Shown piece after piece: positions 26,062 through 35,228 of a stretch of 64,000 bases of DNA. Made by a program: the position numbers and the translations under genes. The notes beneath the pieces are model-generated. The model was given only the letters and a program-made list of their open reading frames with translations, was not told the DNA's origin and did no database searches. The DNA is from CAIYYX01 sp035530135 (lineage in GTDB: Bacteria > Pseudomonadota > Gammaproteobacteria > Burkholderiales > Rhodocyclaceae), in the NCBI GenBank assembly GCA_035530135.1, contig DATKVJ010000142.1:1-64000 (forward strand). Direction: 5' to 3'. The first letter of the stretch is position 1; every line of letters begins with the position of its first letter.

Positions 26062-26342
26062 CGGCGATTGGCGCCTCCAGCTGCACTCTGGCCGAGGTTC
26101 CGCCCTGGCGCTGGGCCGGCACCACCAGCAGCGCGGCCGGCGATGCGCGAGCCGCGGTCATGACCCTCGGCACTCCACTGCGCGTCGAAGCTGTTGCGGT
26201 GTTATGGGCGATGCACGCAATCCGCGAGGCGAAGCGCGAAATCGGCGCAAGGAGCGATTTTCCGAAGGCCGGTAAGGTCGAGGTATCAACAAAGGCAACA
26301 AAACGCACCAGCGGCCCTCCTGGCTCGTCTGGCAATGCGTAA
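26058..26342 (+). CDS. Small early phage protein of unknown function
   Basis: 94 residues; the ATG overlaps the helicase stop (ATGA). It has Trp-rich EVPPWRWAGT near the start, a helix with AVLWAMHAIREAKREIG, and a disordered Lys/Ser/Thr tail. It overlaps the next gene by eight bases. No family is recognised. Confidence 0.5.
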   Translation: MTAIGASSCTLAEVPPWRWAGTTSSAAGDARAAVMTLGTPLRVEAVAVLWAMHAIREAKREIGARSDFPKAGKVEVSTKATKRTSGPPGSSGNA

Positions 26343-26949
26343 CCATCTCATCACTCCCGAAGAGATCTACGACGCTGCGCGTTGGCGGCTGCGCAAGCTG
26401 ACTCCGGATCAAGTCGATGCGGGTCTTGAGGCGGTCGTTGCCCTGCTCGAGCGCGCGGCACCCCTGTATCGGGATAGCCAGGAGGTTACCCAGGCCCTCG
26501 CCGGCATCGAGGACGGCGCCAGCCGGTGGAGTCTTCTTTGTTCTCTGCTGGTGCTCGTGGCCGGTACCAGCCACGACGTCTCTCTGTTCTACCGAGCCGG
26601 CTTCGAAGTATTGATCGCCCATGAGCAGGCGCAGCGTGGTGGTGTCCGGCGCCGCGGCGATGCTCTCGACAACCTGATCGCCCAATACCTCGTCGAACTC
26701 GAAGACATCAGGCCTACTGATTTGTGGCTGGATTTCTGCCAACAAGCCGAGGACGGCGGAAGTGATGTCCTTGACGGGTACGACGGCGCACGGCTCAACT
26801 ACCAGGCCCATCCCCACGATGAGAAGCTGACTGGCATCGATTTTTGCGCCTTCCGAAAGCGTGTCCAGCGACTCAGAAAAAAAGTTCTTCCGCAGGTGCG
26901 ACATGTGCCGGTATCTGTCGCAGCACCGGGTGTAAGGTGGGCCGCATGA
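26335..26949 (+). CDS. Phage protein of unknown function
   Basis: 204 residues, mostly helical, starting MRNHLITPEEIYDAARWRL, with a Trp/Leu-rich hydrophobic core (SRWSLLCSLLVLVAG) and a basic C-terminus (CAFRKRVQRLRKKVLPQV). It is the last complete gene of the early, overlapping operon; a 20-codon remnant overlaps its stop. Its function is unknown. Confidence 0.55.
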   Translation: MRNHLITPEEIYDAARWRLRKLTPDQVDAGLEAVVALLERAAPLYRDSQEVTQALAGIEDGASRWSLLCSLLVLVAGTSHDVSLFYRAGFEVLIAHEQAQRGGVRRRGDALDNLIAQYLVELEDIRPTDLWLDFCQQAEDGGSDVLDGYDGARLNYQAHPHDEKLTGIDFCAFRKRVQRLRKKVLPQVRHVPVSVAAPGVRWAA

Positions 26950-27008
26950 CCGATGAACTGAAGAAAGCGGTTCTGGACCTGATTACAAATGCGCAGGAAG
27001 CGGGCTGA
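26946..27008 (+). pseudogene. 20-codon gene start overlapping the previous stop
   Basis: An ATG overlapping the previous stop (ATGA) opens the frame MTDELKKAVLDLITNAQEAG and then stops at 27008. It looks like the start of a larger early gene cut short. It lies exactly at the switch from early genes to ejection genes, so it may mark the deletion that removed the missing packaging and capsid genes. A real short peptide is the alternative. Confidence 0.4.
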
Positions 27009-27047
27009 AGACAGCAACTGGATTGCTGTGAGACTGGAGAAAGATTG

Positions 27048-27980
27048 ATGGCTACACAGACAGCGAGCACCTCAACCACTTCGAACATCGACCCCATCAC
27101 CGGGCAAGTTCTGAATCCCGCCGTTGTTCCAGGAGCCGCTGCGATTCCTGGCACTACGTCAGCAGTGCCGACCACGGGATTATTTGGAGCGCCGTCTTCG
27201 TCGAGCAGCGGGACTGCGGACCGAACGGAAACTACGATGCCGCTGCCCACCGTTGTATCGCCAACGGACCAAAGCGTACCTGAACTGACAGACGCTACAT
27301 CTTCAACGCAGCCTGCTGCGCCAACTGTCACCCCGCCGCCAGCTCCTGAGCCAAAATTCGCCACGGCAACGCTACCGGGGCCAGCCCAGACAGTCACGGC
27401 GCCGATAATAGCAGCGCCACTGCCGCTCACAGCCGCGACCGATTCGTCGGTCAACGCAACCTCGCAGGAAGCGACGCAGATTCAGTTACAACAGATGCAG
27501 GGCACGACAGCACTAGGGGTCGCGAACCTTAACGCAGACACCCAGACGAAGCTCCAACAGATGCAGGACGACAACAAGAACCTTCTGCAAGGGAATTCCG
27601 CCGCAAGTGCCTACTGGAATCAGGCTGTGAATGCGATTACCACCATCAACACCAGCCCGAATATGGATGCTGGCGCAAAGCAGACGGCGGTCAATAATAT
27701 CCTTGCCCAGACACAAGCCGGACTAGCGGATCAGTCCGCGATTCTCGACCTGAATATCGGCGCGAATTTCTCGGCACTTACGGCTGGCGCTGGGGCAGCC
27801 GCAACAGAGACAGCCACAGCAACTGGAACGCCTGTACCTGCTCCTAGGCGCTGGGGAACGAGATCCACATTGCGATCAAGCCGGAATTTCACGGGCGTTG
27901 GGCAATTCGTCGCGAAATGCGCCACCGTTTTCTTCTGGAACGGATCGCGCATTATGGGCCGCTCAAGGCGTCAGCATTAA
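27048..27980 (+). CDS. Low-complexity phage virion-like protein with out-of-frame tail
   Basis: 310 residues from the ATG at 27048, which has GGAGAAAG upstream. The first 150 residues are Thr/Ser/Pro/Ala-rich and disordered; residues about 150-250 are helical with Gln-rich repeats (QIQLQQMQG, TQTKLQQMQDD) and look like a structural or scaffolding-type protein. After TGTPVPAPRRW the sequence turns basic and unrelated (STLRSSRNFTGVGQF), because the reading frame there crosses an acetyltransferase remnant that reads properly in another frame. The original C-terminus is therefore probably lost. It is the first gene of the late module. Confidence 0.6.
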   Translation: MATQTASTSTTSNIDPITGQVLNPAVVPGAAAIPGTTSAVPTTGLFGAPSSSSSGTADRTETTMPLPTVVSPTDQSVPELTDATSSTQPAAPTVTPPPAPEPKFATATLPGPAQTVTAPIIAAPLPLTAATDSSVNATSQEATQIQLQQMQGTTALGVANLNADTQTKLQQMQDDNKNLLQGNSAASAYWNQAVNAITTINTSPNMDAGAKQTAVNNILAQTQAGLADQSAILDLNIGANFSALTAGAGAAATETATATGTPVPAPRRWGTRSTLRSSRNFTGVGQFVAKCATVFFWNGSRIMGRSRRQH

Positions 27981-28072
27981 AGGGCAATGAGAAGGCCATT
28001 CGCTTTATAGAACGGATCGGGTTTAAGAGGACAAGCGAAAATGATGATGAAATCACATACCAGTTGGGATAG
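27848..28072 (+). pseudogene. C-terminal half of a phage GNAT acetyltransferase
   Basis: Reading from just after a TAG at 27845-27847, this frame gives about 74 residues: EIHIAIKPEFHGRWAIRREM, HRFLLERIAHYG, KASALKGNEKAIRFIERIGF, then a stop at 28070-28072. This is the second half of a GNAT fold (the acetyl-CoA binding helix and the N-x-x-A-x-x-F-x-x-x-x-G-F motif), of the kind encoded among virion genes of podoviruses. The N-terminal half is absent and no start codon is available, so it is a remnant fused out of frame to the preceding gene. Confidence 0.65.
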
Positions 28073-29144
28073 TCGTTGGAATTTCCGCCTGTCTGGTGAA
28101 CCCCTTGGAGATCCTTCCGACGGTCCCAACAAGAAATTACATTGGTCGCAGCCGCGGCGCCTTTATGATCCGGTGAGTGCCGGTGTCGCCGCATTCGCAT
28201 CGATCTTCGCCGGTACTGCAACGGTTGCGACAGTCGCGACGGCCATTGGATTTACCGGAATGGCGCTTGGCGTGGCGGGGGCGATTACCGGAAACAGCAA
28301 CCTTGCGAAGATCGGTGGAACGCTCGGGCTAATCGGCGGCGTGGGAAGCCTGGCGGCCGGCGCCGGCATGTTCGGCACCGATGCGGCAGCGAGTTCGGCC
28401 GGTGCGAGCCTGGATTCGTCGGCCACCAACGATGCCATGAACCAGATGTTTGACCCGGCGACGTCCGCAGCCACGGATAGCGGCGTCAGTTCTTCTACGA
28501 TGGCAGCCTTCGGCCCATCGGCGGCCGGACCCGACCTCAGCGGCATGACGATGGCCAGCGGCGTTCCTTCGGATGCGCTCTCGATGTCCGGGGCTTCATC
28601 CCTGGCCAGCCCGAGCGGCTTGCTCAATGCCGCCCCGTCAAACTTCGGTGCTACTGGCGCGCCTGTGCAGCCCATGCCTGCCACGGGCACCTCATTGGCG
28701 ACAAACGCTCCTCCAGCGTTCCATGCGCCAACCGGCCTATCGAACCCACCGCCCCCCACAGATCTTGCCGGCCTGGCTCAGCAGGCTAAGGACATGATCG
28801 CAAGCGGCAAGTCGGAGGCGGATCTCCAGACCTGGTACAAGGGGCTCACCCCACTTCAACAGACGCTGATGTCCCAGCAATTCCCCGGCGTGAATCTGCA
28901 AGGCGGACTTCTTGGGGCGGCCTCTTCCATGTACAACGGACTGTCACCGACCGGCAAGCTCGTCGCCGGGCAGACGGTAGCAGGAGCCGTTGGTGGCTTG
29001 GCGAATGCCTACGGCTCCTATGAGACCAACAAGCTCCAGACGAACATCAACAACCAGAACCAGACAGAACTTCAACGCCAGATCAGGAATGCAAGTTCAG
29101 TCGTTCCGGTCTATTACAATCCTACCGGCCTTCTCGGGAGCTAA
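28041..29144 (+). CDS. Internal virion/ejection-type protein with glycine-rich membrane segments
   Basis: 367 residues. Residues about 52-115 contain Gly/Ala-rich hydrophobic stretches (GTATVATVATAIGFTGMAL, IGGTLGLIGGVGSLAAGAG) able to insert into membranes, a common feature of podovirus ejection proteins. A long Ala/Ser/Gly-rich linker follows, and the C-terminus is Gln/Asn-rich (NKLQTNINNQNQTELQRQI). AAGAGG lies 10 bases before the ATG at 28041, but this start overlaps the GNAT remnant, so the native start may be further in. It is a phage structural protein by context and composition. Confidence 0.6.
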   Translation: MMMKSHTSWDSRWNFRLSGEPLGDPSDGPNKKLHWSQPRRLYDPVSAGVAAFASIFAGTATVATVATAIGFTGMALGVAGAITGNSNLAKIGGTLGLIGGVGSLAAGAGMFGTDAAASSAGASLDSSATNDAMNQMFDPATSAATDSGVSSSTMAAFGPSAAGPDLSGMTMASGVPSDALSMSGASSLASPSGLLNAAPSNFGATGAPVQPMPATGTSLATNAPPAFHAPTGLSNPPPPTDLAGLAQQAKDMIASGKSEADLQTWYKGLTPLQQTLMSQQFPGVNLQGGLLGAASSMYNGLSPTGKLVAGQTVAGAVGGLANAYGSYETNKLQTNINNQNQTELQRQIRNASSVVPVYYNPTGLLGS

Positions 29145-29149
29145 ACGCC

Positions 29150-29674
29150 ATGGCGCAGACTATCCAAAACCCGATCCTGAAGAAAATCGAGGCCGGTATC
29201 GAGGCCAAGATTCCGCCGGAGTCGCGACAGCAGTACATGGCCATCGTGGTGAGCGGCATGCAGATCATGTTCAGCACGGGAACCAGGCACTTGCTGATGC
29301 AAAAAATCCAGCAGCCCGGCGACATCGTGACGAAGGTCTCGATGGGGATCGCGCAGTTGATCGGCACCATCTACAACCAGGCGAAGGGGAAGATGTCGGT
29401 TCCCGAGGCGATCCCTGCAGCAATCACGCTGGCGATGCAGGCGCTGGACTTCGCAGAGCGAATGAAGGTCACCCCTCCTGTCACGGGTGATGTGGCGGCG
29501 CAGGTCGTGCAGGCGACTGCCCAGGCGACCCTGAAGCTATTCGGCATCGGCCGCAACAAGGTTCAAGAGGTCCTGTCGGCGCGACAAGGCTCCCTGACAC
29601 CGCAGACAATGGCTCCTCCGACCGGTGCGGCGCCTCCTGCCGCTGCCCTAGTGCCACAACTGGGAGCGCAATGA
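29150..29674 (+). CDS. Phage late protein of unknown function
   Basis: 174 residues, helical (QNPILKKIEAGIEAKI, AIPAAITLAMQALDFAERM), with a Pro/Ala-rich tail. It lies between two ejection-type proteins in a compact late cluster and overlaps the next ATG (ATGATG). A virion or chaperone role is inferred from position only. Confidence 0.6.
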   Translation: MAQTIQNPILKKIEAGIEAKIPPESRQQYMAIVVSGMQIMFSTGTRHLLMQKIQQPGDIVTKVSMGIAQLIGTIYNQAKGKMSVPEAIPAAITLAMQALDFAERMKVTPPVTGDVAAQVVQATAQATLKLFGIGRNKVQEVLSARQGSLTPQTMAPPTGAAPPAAALVPQLGAQ

Positions 29675-30579
29675 TGGGACTGCTCGGATACGCATTGTCA
29701 GGGGCGGCCGGAGGGGCCGGTGCCGCAGCTCAAACCGCCATGCTTGAACAGCAGAAGGCCCAACTGGAGGAGCAGAAGATCGATTATGCACTCCAGGCGC
29801 AGGAGAACATGAAGGACATCGAGCGCGGAAAGATTGCCGCTGTTGTCCAAGGTGCTGGAGCCGTGTCCGGGCCGACAGATGACCCGGCAGCCGGCGATGA
29901 GCCGGCAATGGCCGGGATGTCGACGCCGGCATCGGCTCCAACTTCTGCAGCAAGGATTGACTCGCTGCTGAATGCGGGCTACACGCCAGAGGCCGGCGCA
30001 ACCGCGCAAGCCCTGAAGGTTTCGAGTTACCCCGATCTTTTCATGCAGAACCTGGCCAACAAGACCGAGATCGAGAACACAAAGGCAGGCGCTCAAATTC
30101 AAGCGTCTCAGGTTCGCGGTGCGGACGCCGCGCAGGTACGCGCTGCTGCCACGCGCGATGCGGCAAATAGCAGGGCAGGAGCGGCCGGGCAACCCAGTCT
30201 GGCGCAGAAGGCGAAAGCTATCGAAATTGACCTGGCCCGGCAGAAGATCCAGGGCCTATCGCCCGAGGACATCAAGGCCAGGACCCAGCAGTTCACCAAC
30301 ACCGGCCGCGAGAATCCCAACTACGACCCGCAGCTTGCCGGTCAGGCAAGGCTGGCATTCCAGCGCAAGGTGGGCGACGATCCCTGGTTTGACAACATGC
30401 TTGGCGGTGGCGTCGATATTTCCAGCCTGACCGGGGAGAACGGTCCGCGGAGCAATGGACAGATTCTCAAGGACTTCGCGAACGATCCAGCCATGTCCGG
30501 CAAGAAGCTCGGCCAACGTACGGCCCAGGGAACGGAAGTGTTCGACTCCAGCGGAAAGCTGGTCGGCTACTACCGGTAA
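29671..30579 (+). CDS. Phage internal virion-like coiled-coil protein
   Basis: 302 residues. A short hydrophobic N-terminus (GLLGYALSGAAGGAGAAAQ) is followed by a coiled coil (TAMLEQQKAQLEEQKIDYAL), an Ala/Gly/Pro linker and a helical C-terminal half. The arrangement resembles podovirus internal/ejection proteins that line up with a larger polyvalent partner, here the next gene, nine bases downstream. Confidence 0.6.
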   Translation: MMGLLGYALSGAAGGAGAAAQTAMLEQQKAQLEEQKIDYALQAQENMKDIERGKIAAVVQGAGAVSGPTDDPAAGDEPAMAGMSTPASAPTSAARIDSLLNAGYTPEAGATAQALKVSSYPDLFMQNLANKTEIENTKAGAQIQASQVRGADAAQVRAAATRDAANSRAGAAGQPSLAQKAKAIEIDLARQKIQGLSPEDIKARTQQFTNTGRENPNYDPQLAGQARLAFQRKVGDDPWFDNMLGGGVDISSLTGENGPRSNGQILKDFANDPAMSGKKLGQRTAQGTEVFDSSGKLVGYYR

Positions 30580-30587
30580 GAAGCGCT

Positions 30588-33500
30588 ATGCCTTTCGTTC
30601 CGCTCAAGGGGCTTAGCGACGCCACCTTCCCTCAGGTATCACCTGATCAGCAGGCGGCGCGCGATGCGGACGCAGAGCGGATTGTTGCCGGAGAGTTCGA
30701 TCAGCAGATGCCGGAGCCGAACCGAGCAGCCCTAGAGCTCGAGTACCGCCAACGCTTCGGCAAAAACTCGCCGACGATGCAGCGCGGCTTCATTCCAATC
30801 GCTGATTCTTCCTCGGGGCAGCCCCCGATGCAGCAGCCGGCACGAGGCTTTGTACCGCTGCCGGAAACGCATGATGCCTCTGCCGGGCTGTCGGACATGC
30901 AGCGCCTCGCAATTGCTGCCGAGCCGTATGTTACGCCGGTGCTGAAGACCGCGGCCGCGATGGCCAATCCCATCTCCCTGGCCGAAACGGCTGGCAACCT
31001 ACTGACCCAGATTCCGGCCTTTGCCGGCTATGTCGCCGCAGGTGGGGCAACGGCTGCAGCCCGTGCCCTGGGATACACGGATCGAGACCCGAAAGAAGTC
31101 GGCGCGGCCGTTGCTCATGCGATGACGTACCAGCCGAAAACGGCTGCAGGGCAGTATCTCACCGGGGAGGTGCTGAGTCCGCTTAGCGCCATCAACGAAG
31201 GGGCGGAATGGGCCGGCCATAAGGTCGCTGATGCCACGGGAAGCCCGGTCGCCGGGGCCATCACAGAAGCGGCCGTGCAGATGCTGCCAACTTTCGTGGC
31301 CCCGGCAGTAGAGGGAGCACCAGCGGGGCGCGAAAGCTTCAGCCGGCCCGTCGAAGCTGTATCTAGATCAGAACCCGTTGCTAGTCTGCCGCCCGCGGCA
31401 GAGCGGACCGAATTTGTGCCGCTGGACGACATCTCCGAAGGAAGGATGCCGCTGCCGAGTCCTGTGCAACCGAGCGCGCCGACACCAACCCCTGCATTTC
31501 CGGAAAGTCATGAATCCATAGCGCCCTCGGAAGCCATTCTGCAGGCTGGAAGTGTCGATGAAGCGATAGCCGCGGCAACACAGACATTGAACCCACCGCC
31601 GGCGCAGGCTCCAGTTCAAGTTTCGACCGGACCACTTCCATACAGCACGCCCGGCTACAGCATTGCCTTGCTTGAGAAGCTGGCTAGCCAGACCCCAAAT
31701 ACCGAGATCAGGGCCCAGTTGCAGGCCGCGCTAGACCGTCGCCAGCAAGAACTTGCGCCGCCAGTACCCGAGCAGGAAGCGGGTATTCCAGCAGACATCG
31801 TGCCAGCCGACATGCCACCCCTTGATGAGAGCCCTTCGGCCACGGGACCCCTCCCCATCAACCTGGGCGATCCCGGCGTGGCTGATCCCGTACTACCGAC
31901 GGCCACCGGGTTTCAACCCCTACCTGATGAATTGAGTATGGCCGCAGATAGGCCTTCAGGGGTTTTTACCGCCCCAGCAACGGACGTTACCGGGACCGGA
32001 TTCAGGCCTCTTGACGATGCCCAACCTGCAGCGCCTGAGGCTGATGCCAGTAGCGCGGGCATCACAGACGAACCATTCGCCCAAGCTGGGGCAGTTTCCG
32101 ACAACGCCGACATAAGCCGACAAATAGCCGACATGGCCAAGGCCTCGGATACCCTCAGCTCCTGGGCGCCCGGCAGGAACTACATACCGCTGGTGGATGA
32201 CGCGGTCGCACCAGTGGCAGCAGCCAAGAGTATCGCGGACCTGCCTGACCCAATCCGCCGCGAGCAGATCATCGGCGACCTGGAGAATGCGCTCGGTACC
32301 ACGGTCTATGAGGGCCGCGTCAAAGGTGAGAAGCGCCTTGGCTTCTTCCGGCCCGGTGTTGAGGAGGTCAGAACCAAGCGTGCCAATGACCTGGAGGTGA
32401 CGGCCCATGAGATAGCGCACATGATCGATTACCGCGTCCCTGAACTGAAGCAGGCGTGGGAAGCGGACAAGGTGCTGCGCGATGAACTGAAGTCGGTAAG
32501 CTACGATCAGAAGAATGTCCGGGAAGGCTTCGCCGAGGGGGTTCGACTTTGGATGACGCAACCGGAAACGCTCGAAGCGAAGGCACCGACTGTCTATGCC
32601 ATGCTCGAGTCCTTCGCCAATTCCCACGAGTACGGCCCAGGGCTGCGCAGGGCGCAGAAGCAGATGACGGACTGGTTTGGGCAGGATGCCTTGAACCGGG
32701 CGCGCTCCAAGATCGGAACGGACAAGCCACTGTCAGAGCATTTCGACCGCTTCTGGGACAAGTTCAGGCAATCCACGGCAGACGATCTGCATGGCGTCTA
32801 TCAGATGGAGCGTGACGTTTCCGGAAAGATCAGCCCGAACGGACCCTATGAGTCTGCCCGGCTGTCCCGCGCCTCGCACTCGATCGCCGATGGCGCGGTG
32901 CGCTATGGCTACCCGGTCAAGGAGGCGGACGGCCGCTTTCGGTACGCCGGCAAGGGACTTGAGGAGATCCTGCAGCCGGTCTCTGACAGCATGGATGATG
33001 CCCTGCTGTACTTCGTCGGCAAATCGGCGCGCGAGTTGCAAGAACAAGGCCGGGAGCACCTATTCACCCGCGGCGAGGTCGACGCCATGCTGCGGCTGCG
33101 CACGCCAGAGCGAGAGCAGGCCTTCAAGGAGTACCAGGCCTGGAACAAGGGCATCCTCGACTTCGCCGAGGAGCAGGGCGTAATCAATCCAGAGGCCCGG
33201 CGCATGTGGCAGCGGACTCAGTACCTACCGTTCCACCGTGTTGACCGGCCCGGTGGCGGCATCAAGGGTAAGCCGGGCGACTGGTCAGGAATTCAGGCGC
33301 TGACCGGGGGCACCACCAACATCAAGGACGTGCTCGGCAACATGATCGGCAACGCTGCCATGCTGATCGACAAGGCGGTGAAGAACGAGGCCAGGCTCAA
33401 GATAGCCAAGCTATCCCAAGAGAGGGGCGCCGGCAAGTTCATGGTCAAGATCGACAGTGGAACGCGGCCGGTCAGAATAGGCGGAGACCAGGTGCGCGAC

Positions 33501-35228
33501 GCGATGCTGAAGCGCTACGGCATTGCCATCGATGAGGCACCTGGATTCTTCGATTTCGTTCTCAAGAACCAGCCGCCTGCTGGTGGCAACGTGGTGGCCG
33601 TGCTGGAGCATGGCAAGCCGACGTGGTTTGAGGTCGGCGATCCGATCTTGCTGCGCTCCCTGCAGGCGATAGATCGAGCTCCCATGCAGATGCTGGTCAA
33701 GTGGCTGGGAGTGCCGAAGCGAATCGGGCAAATGTCGGTGACACTTACCCCTGACTTCATGGTGGCCAACATCGCCCGCGACACGATCATGGGGGCAGTA
33801 ATGAGCCGGGCAGGGTTCCTCCCGGTAATCGACAGCCTGCAGGGTATGCGGCTGCTCTTGACCAAAGACCCGATCTACAAAGAGTGGATTGCCAACGGTG
33901 GTGGCTTCTCGAGCATCTTCCTGGATGAATCGAATTTGAGGACCAACTTGGAGAAGTTCTACCGCAATCAGGGCATCGACGTGCATACCGTGTTGGACAC
34001 GCCGGAGAAGATGTTTCACTTCATTGAGACTGTCGCAGATGCTTTCGAGGCCAGCACGCGCCTCGGCGAATACAAACGCGCCGTTGACCGAGGCGAGAAC
34101 CCGAGACACGCGGCTTACCTGGCTAGGGAAGTATCTTCCGACTTCGCCATGAAGGGCGACTCCAAGGCGCTGGGATTCATGTACGACACAGTTATCTTCC
34201 TGCGGCCAGCCGTAGTTTCCCTTGATCGCATCTTCCGCGGCTTTGCTCACGATCCGAACAAGGCGGCCGTCGCAGTCAAGACGGCCATGGTGGCGCTGGT
34301 CTCCATGGGCTTGTACCTGATAAACAGAGGCAATCCGAAATACCAGGACATGCCCGACTGGGAGCGCGATGCCTTCTGGCACTTCTTCATAGCCGGCCAG
34401 CACTTCAAGTACCCGAAAATATGGGAAATCGGCGCCATAGCATCGATCGCCGAGCGGACGGTGGAGAAGACGATTGCCGAAGACCCTCTGGGCTTGGGAA
34501 AAGACATCGTCCGGATTATCAGCAATGTGGTTGGGCTGAACTTCGTGCCCCAAGTCATCGCGCCTCTAGTTGAGCAGGCCGAAAACAAGAGAAACTACAC
34601 TGGCGCCCCAATCGAAACTCCCGGCATGGAGAACATGCAGCCCTTCATGCGCGCCAAACCTGGGACCAGTGAGACGATGAAGGCCTTGGGCATGGCCACA
34701 AGAAATCTACCTGAGGGCATGCAGATCAATCCGGTACGGGCCGAGGCGCTGCTTCGCGGTTACCTCAACACTTGGGCACTGTATGGCCTGGCGCTCTCGG
34801 ACAAGGTCTTCTTCAGCGACAAGTCGCCGGCCATGCGCACCGATCAGCTGCCCGTGGTGCGTCGATTCTACGACCAGGATCCACCCCAGCATGTCCGGGC
34901 CGAGGAGCAGTTCTATGACATCCTTGGCGAGGCCAAGCGCCTGCATGGAACCATGCGCGAGCTCGACAAGATGGGCCTCCAGGGCTATGCCGACGAGAAA
35001 GAGAAGTCTCCGCTGTCCACCGAAGGGGCACCCATGGCGCGGGCAGCCAAGGACTTGCTGGCGATCAACAAGGACATGCAGGTGGTCCGGCGCGATGCCA
35101 CCCTCAGCCCCGACGAGAAGCGCGCCAAGCTCGATGCCCTAATCGCAGAGCGCAATGCCCTCCTGAAGGGCGCGGTACAAGATTCCAATGCGGCCCAGAA
35201 TCAGCCTAAAGGAGGTATCCGGAAATGA
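30588..35228 (+). CDS. Giant polyvalent phage ejection protein with zinc-protease and LPD38-like domains
   Basis: 1546 residues. The N-terminal third has membrane-active helices (PAFAGYVAAGGATAAARALG) and long Pro-rich linkers with repeated GFxPL motifs. A gluzincin-like metallopeptidase core has HEIAHMID at residues about 607-614 and a downstream acidic helix with REGFAEGVRLWM near 643-655 as third ligand. The last 600 residues contain blocks typical of the LPD38-like polyvalent-protein domain (FEASTRLGEYKRAVDRGE, AYLAREVSSDFAMKGDSKAL) and a membrane helix (AMVALVSMGLYLINRGNP). Polyvalent proteins are injected with phage DNA and act early in the cell; a peptidoglycan or host-protein target is possible. 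Confidence 0.8.
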   Translation: MPFVPLKGLSDATFPQVSPDQQAARDADAERIVAGEFDQQMPEPNRAALELEYRQRFGKNSPTMQRGFIPIADSSSGQPPMQQPARGFVPLPETHDASAGLSDMQRLAIAAEPYVTPVLKTAAAMANPISLAETAGNLLTQIPAFAGYVAAGGATAAARALGYTDRDPKEVGAAVAHAMTYQPKTAAGQYLTGEVLSPLSAINEGAEWAGHKVADATGSPVAGAITEAAVQMLPTFVAPAVEGAPAGRESFSRPVEAVSRSEPVASLPPAAERTEFVPLDDISEGRMPLPSPVQPSAPTPTPAFPESHESIAPSEAILQAGSVDEAIAAATQTLNPPPAQAPVQVSTGPLPYSTPGYSIALLEKLASQTPNTEIRAQLQAALDRRQQELAPPVPEQEAGIPADIVPADMPPLDESPSATGPLPINLGDPGVADPVLPTATGFQPLPDELSMAADRPSGVFTAPATDVTGTGFRPLDDAQPAAPEADASSAGITDEPFAQAGAVSDNADISRQIADMAKASDTLSSWAPGRNYIPLVDDAVAPVAAAKSIADLPDPIRREQIIGDLENALGTTVYEGRVKGEKRLGFFRPGVEEVRTKRANDLEVTAHEIAHMIDYRVPELKQAWEADKVLRDELKSVSYDQKNVREGFAEGVRLWMTQPETLEAKAPTVYAMLESFANSHEYGPGLRRAQKQMTDWFGQDALNRARSKIGTDKPLSEHFDRFWDKFRQSTADDLHGVYQMERDVSGKISPNGPYESARLSRASHSIADGAVRYGYPVKEADGRFRYAGKGLEEILQPVSDSMDDALLYFVGKSARELQEQGREHLFTRGEVDAMLRLRTPEREQAFKEYQAWNKGILDFAEEQGVINPEARRMWQRTQYLPFHRVDRPGGGIKGKPGDWSGIQALTGGTTNIKDVLGNMIGNAAMLIDKAVKNEARLKIAKLSQERGAGKFMVKIDSGTRPVRIGGDQVRDAMLKRYGIAIDEAPGFFDFVLKNQPPAGGNVVAVLEHGKPTWFEVGDPILLRSLQAIDRAPMQMLVKWLGVPKRIGQMSVTLTPDFMVANIARDTIMGAVMSRAGFLPVIDSLQGMRLLLTKDPIYKEWIANGGGFSSIFLDESNLRTNLEKFYRNQGIDVHTVLDTPEKMFHFIETVADAFEASTRLGEYKRAVDRGENPRHAAYLAREVSSDFAMKGDSKALGFMYDTVIFLRPAVVSLDRIFRGFAHDPNKAAVAVKTAMVALVSMGLYLINRGNPKYQDMPDWERDAFWHFFIAGQHFKYPKIWEIGAIASIAERTVEKTIAEDPLGLGKDIVRIISNVVGLNFVPQVIAPLVEQAENKRNYTGAPIETPGMENMQPFMRAKPGTSETMKALGMATRNLPEGMQINPVRAEALLRGYLNTWALYGLALSDKVFFSDKSPAMRTDQLPVVRRFYDQDPPQHVRAEEQFYDILGEAKRLHGTMRELDKMGLQGYADEKEKSPLSTEGAPMARAAKDLLAINKDMQVVRRDATLSPDEKRAKLDALIAERNALLKGAVQDSNAAQNQPKGGIRK

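Noticed and set aside
27848..27980. Programmed -1 frameshift joining the 27048 gene to the acetyltransferase frame
   Set aside because: The crossing sequence does not form an X-XXY-YYZ slippery heptamer and no downstream pseudoknot is evident; a rearranged remnant is simpler.
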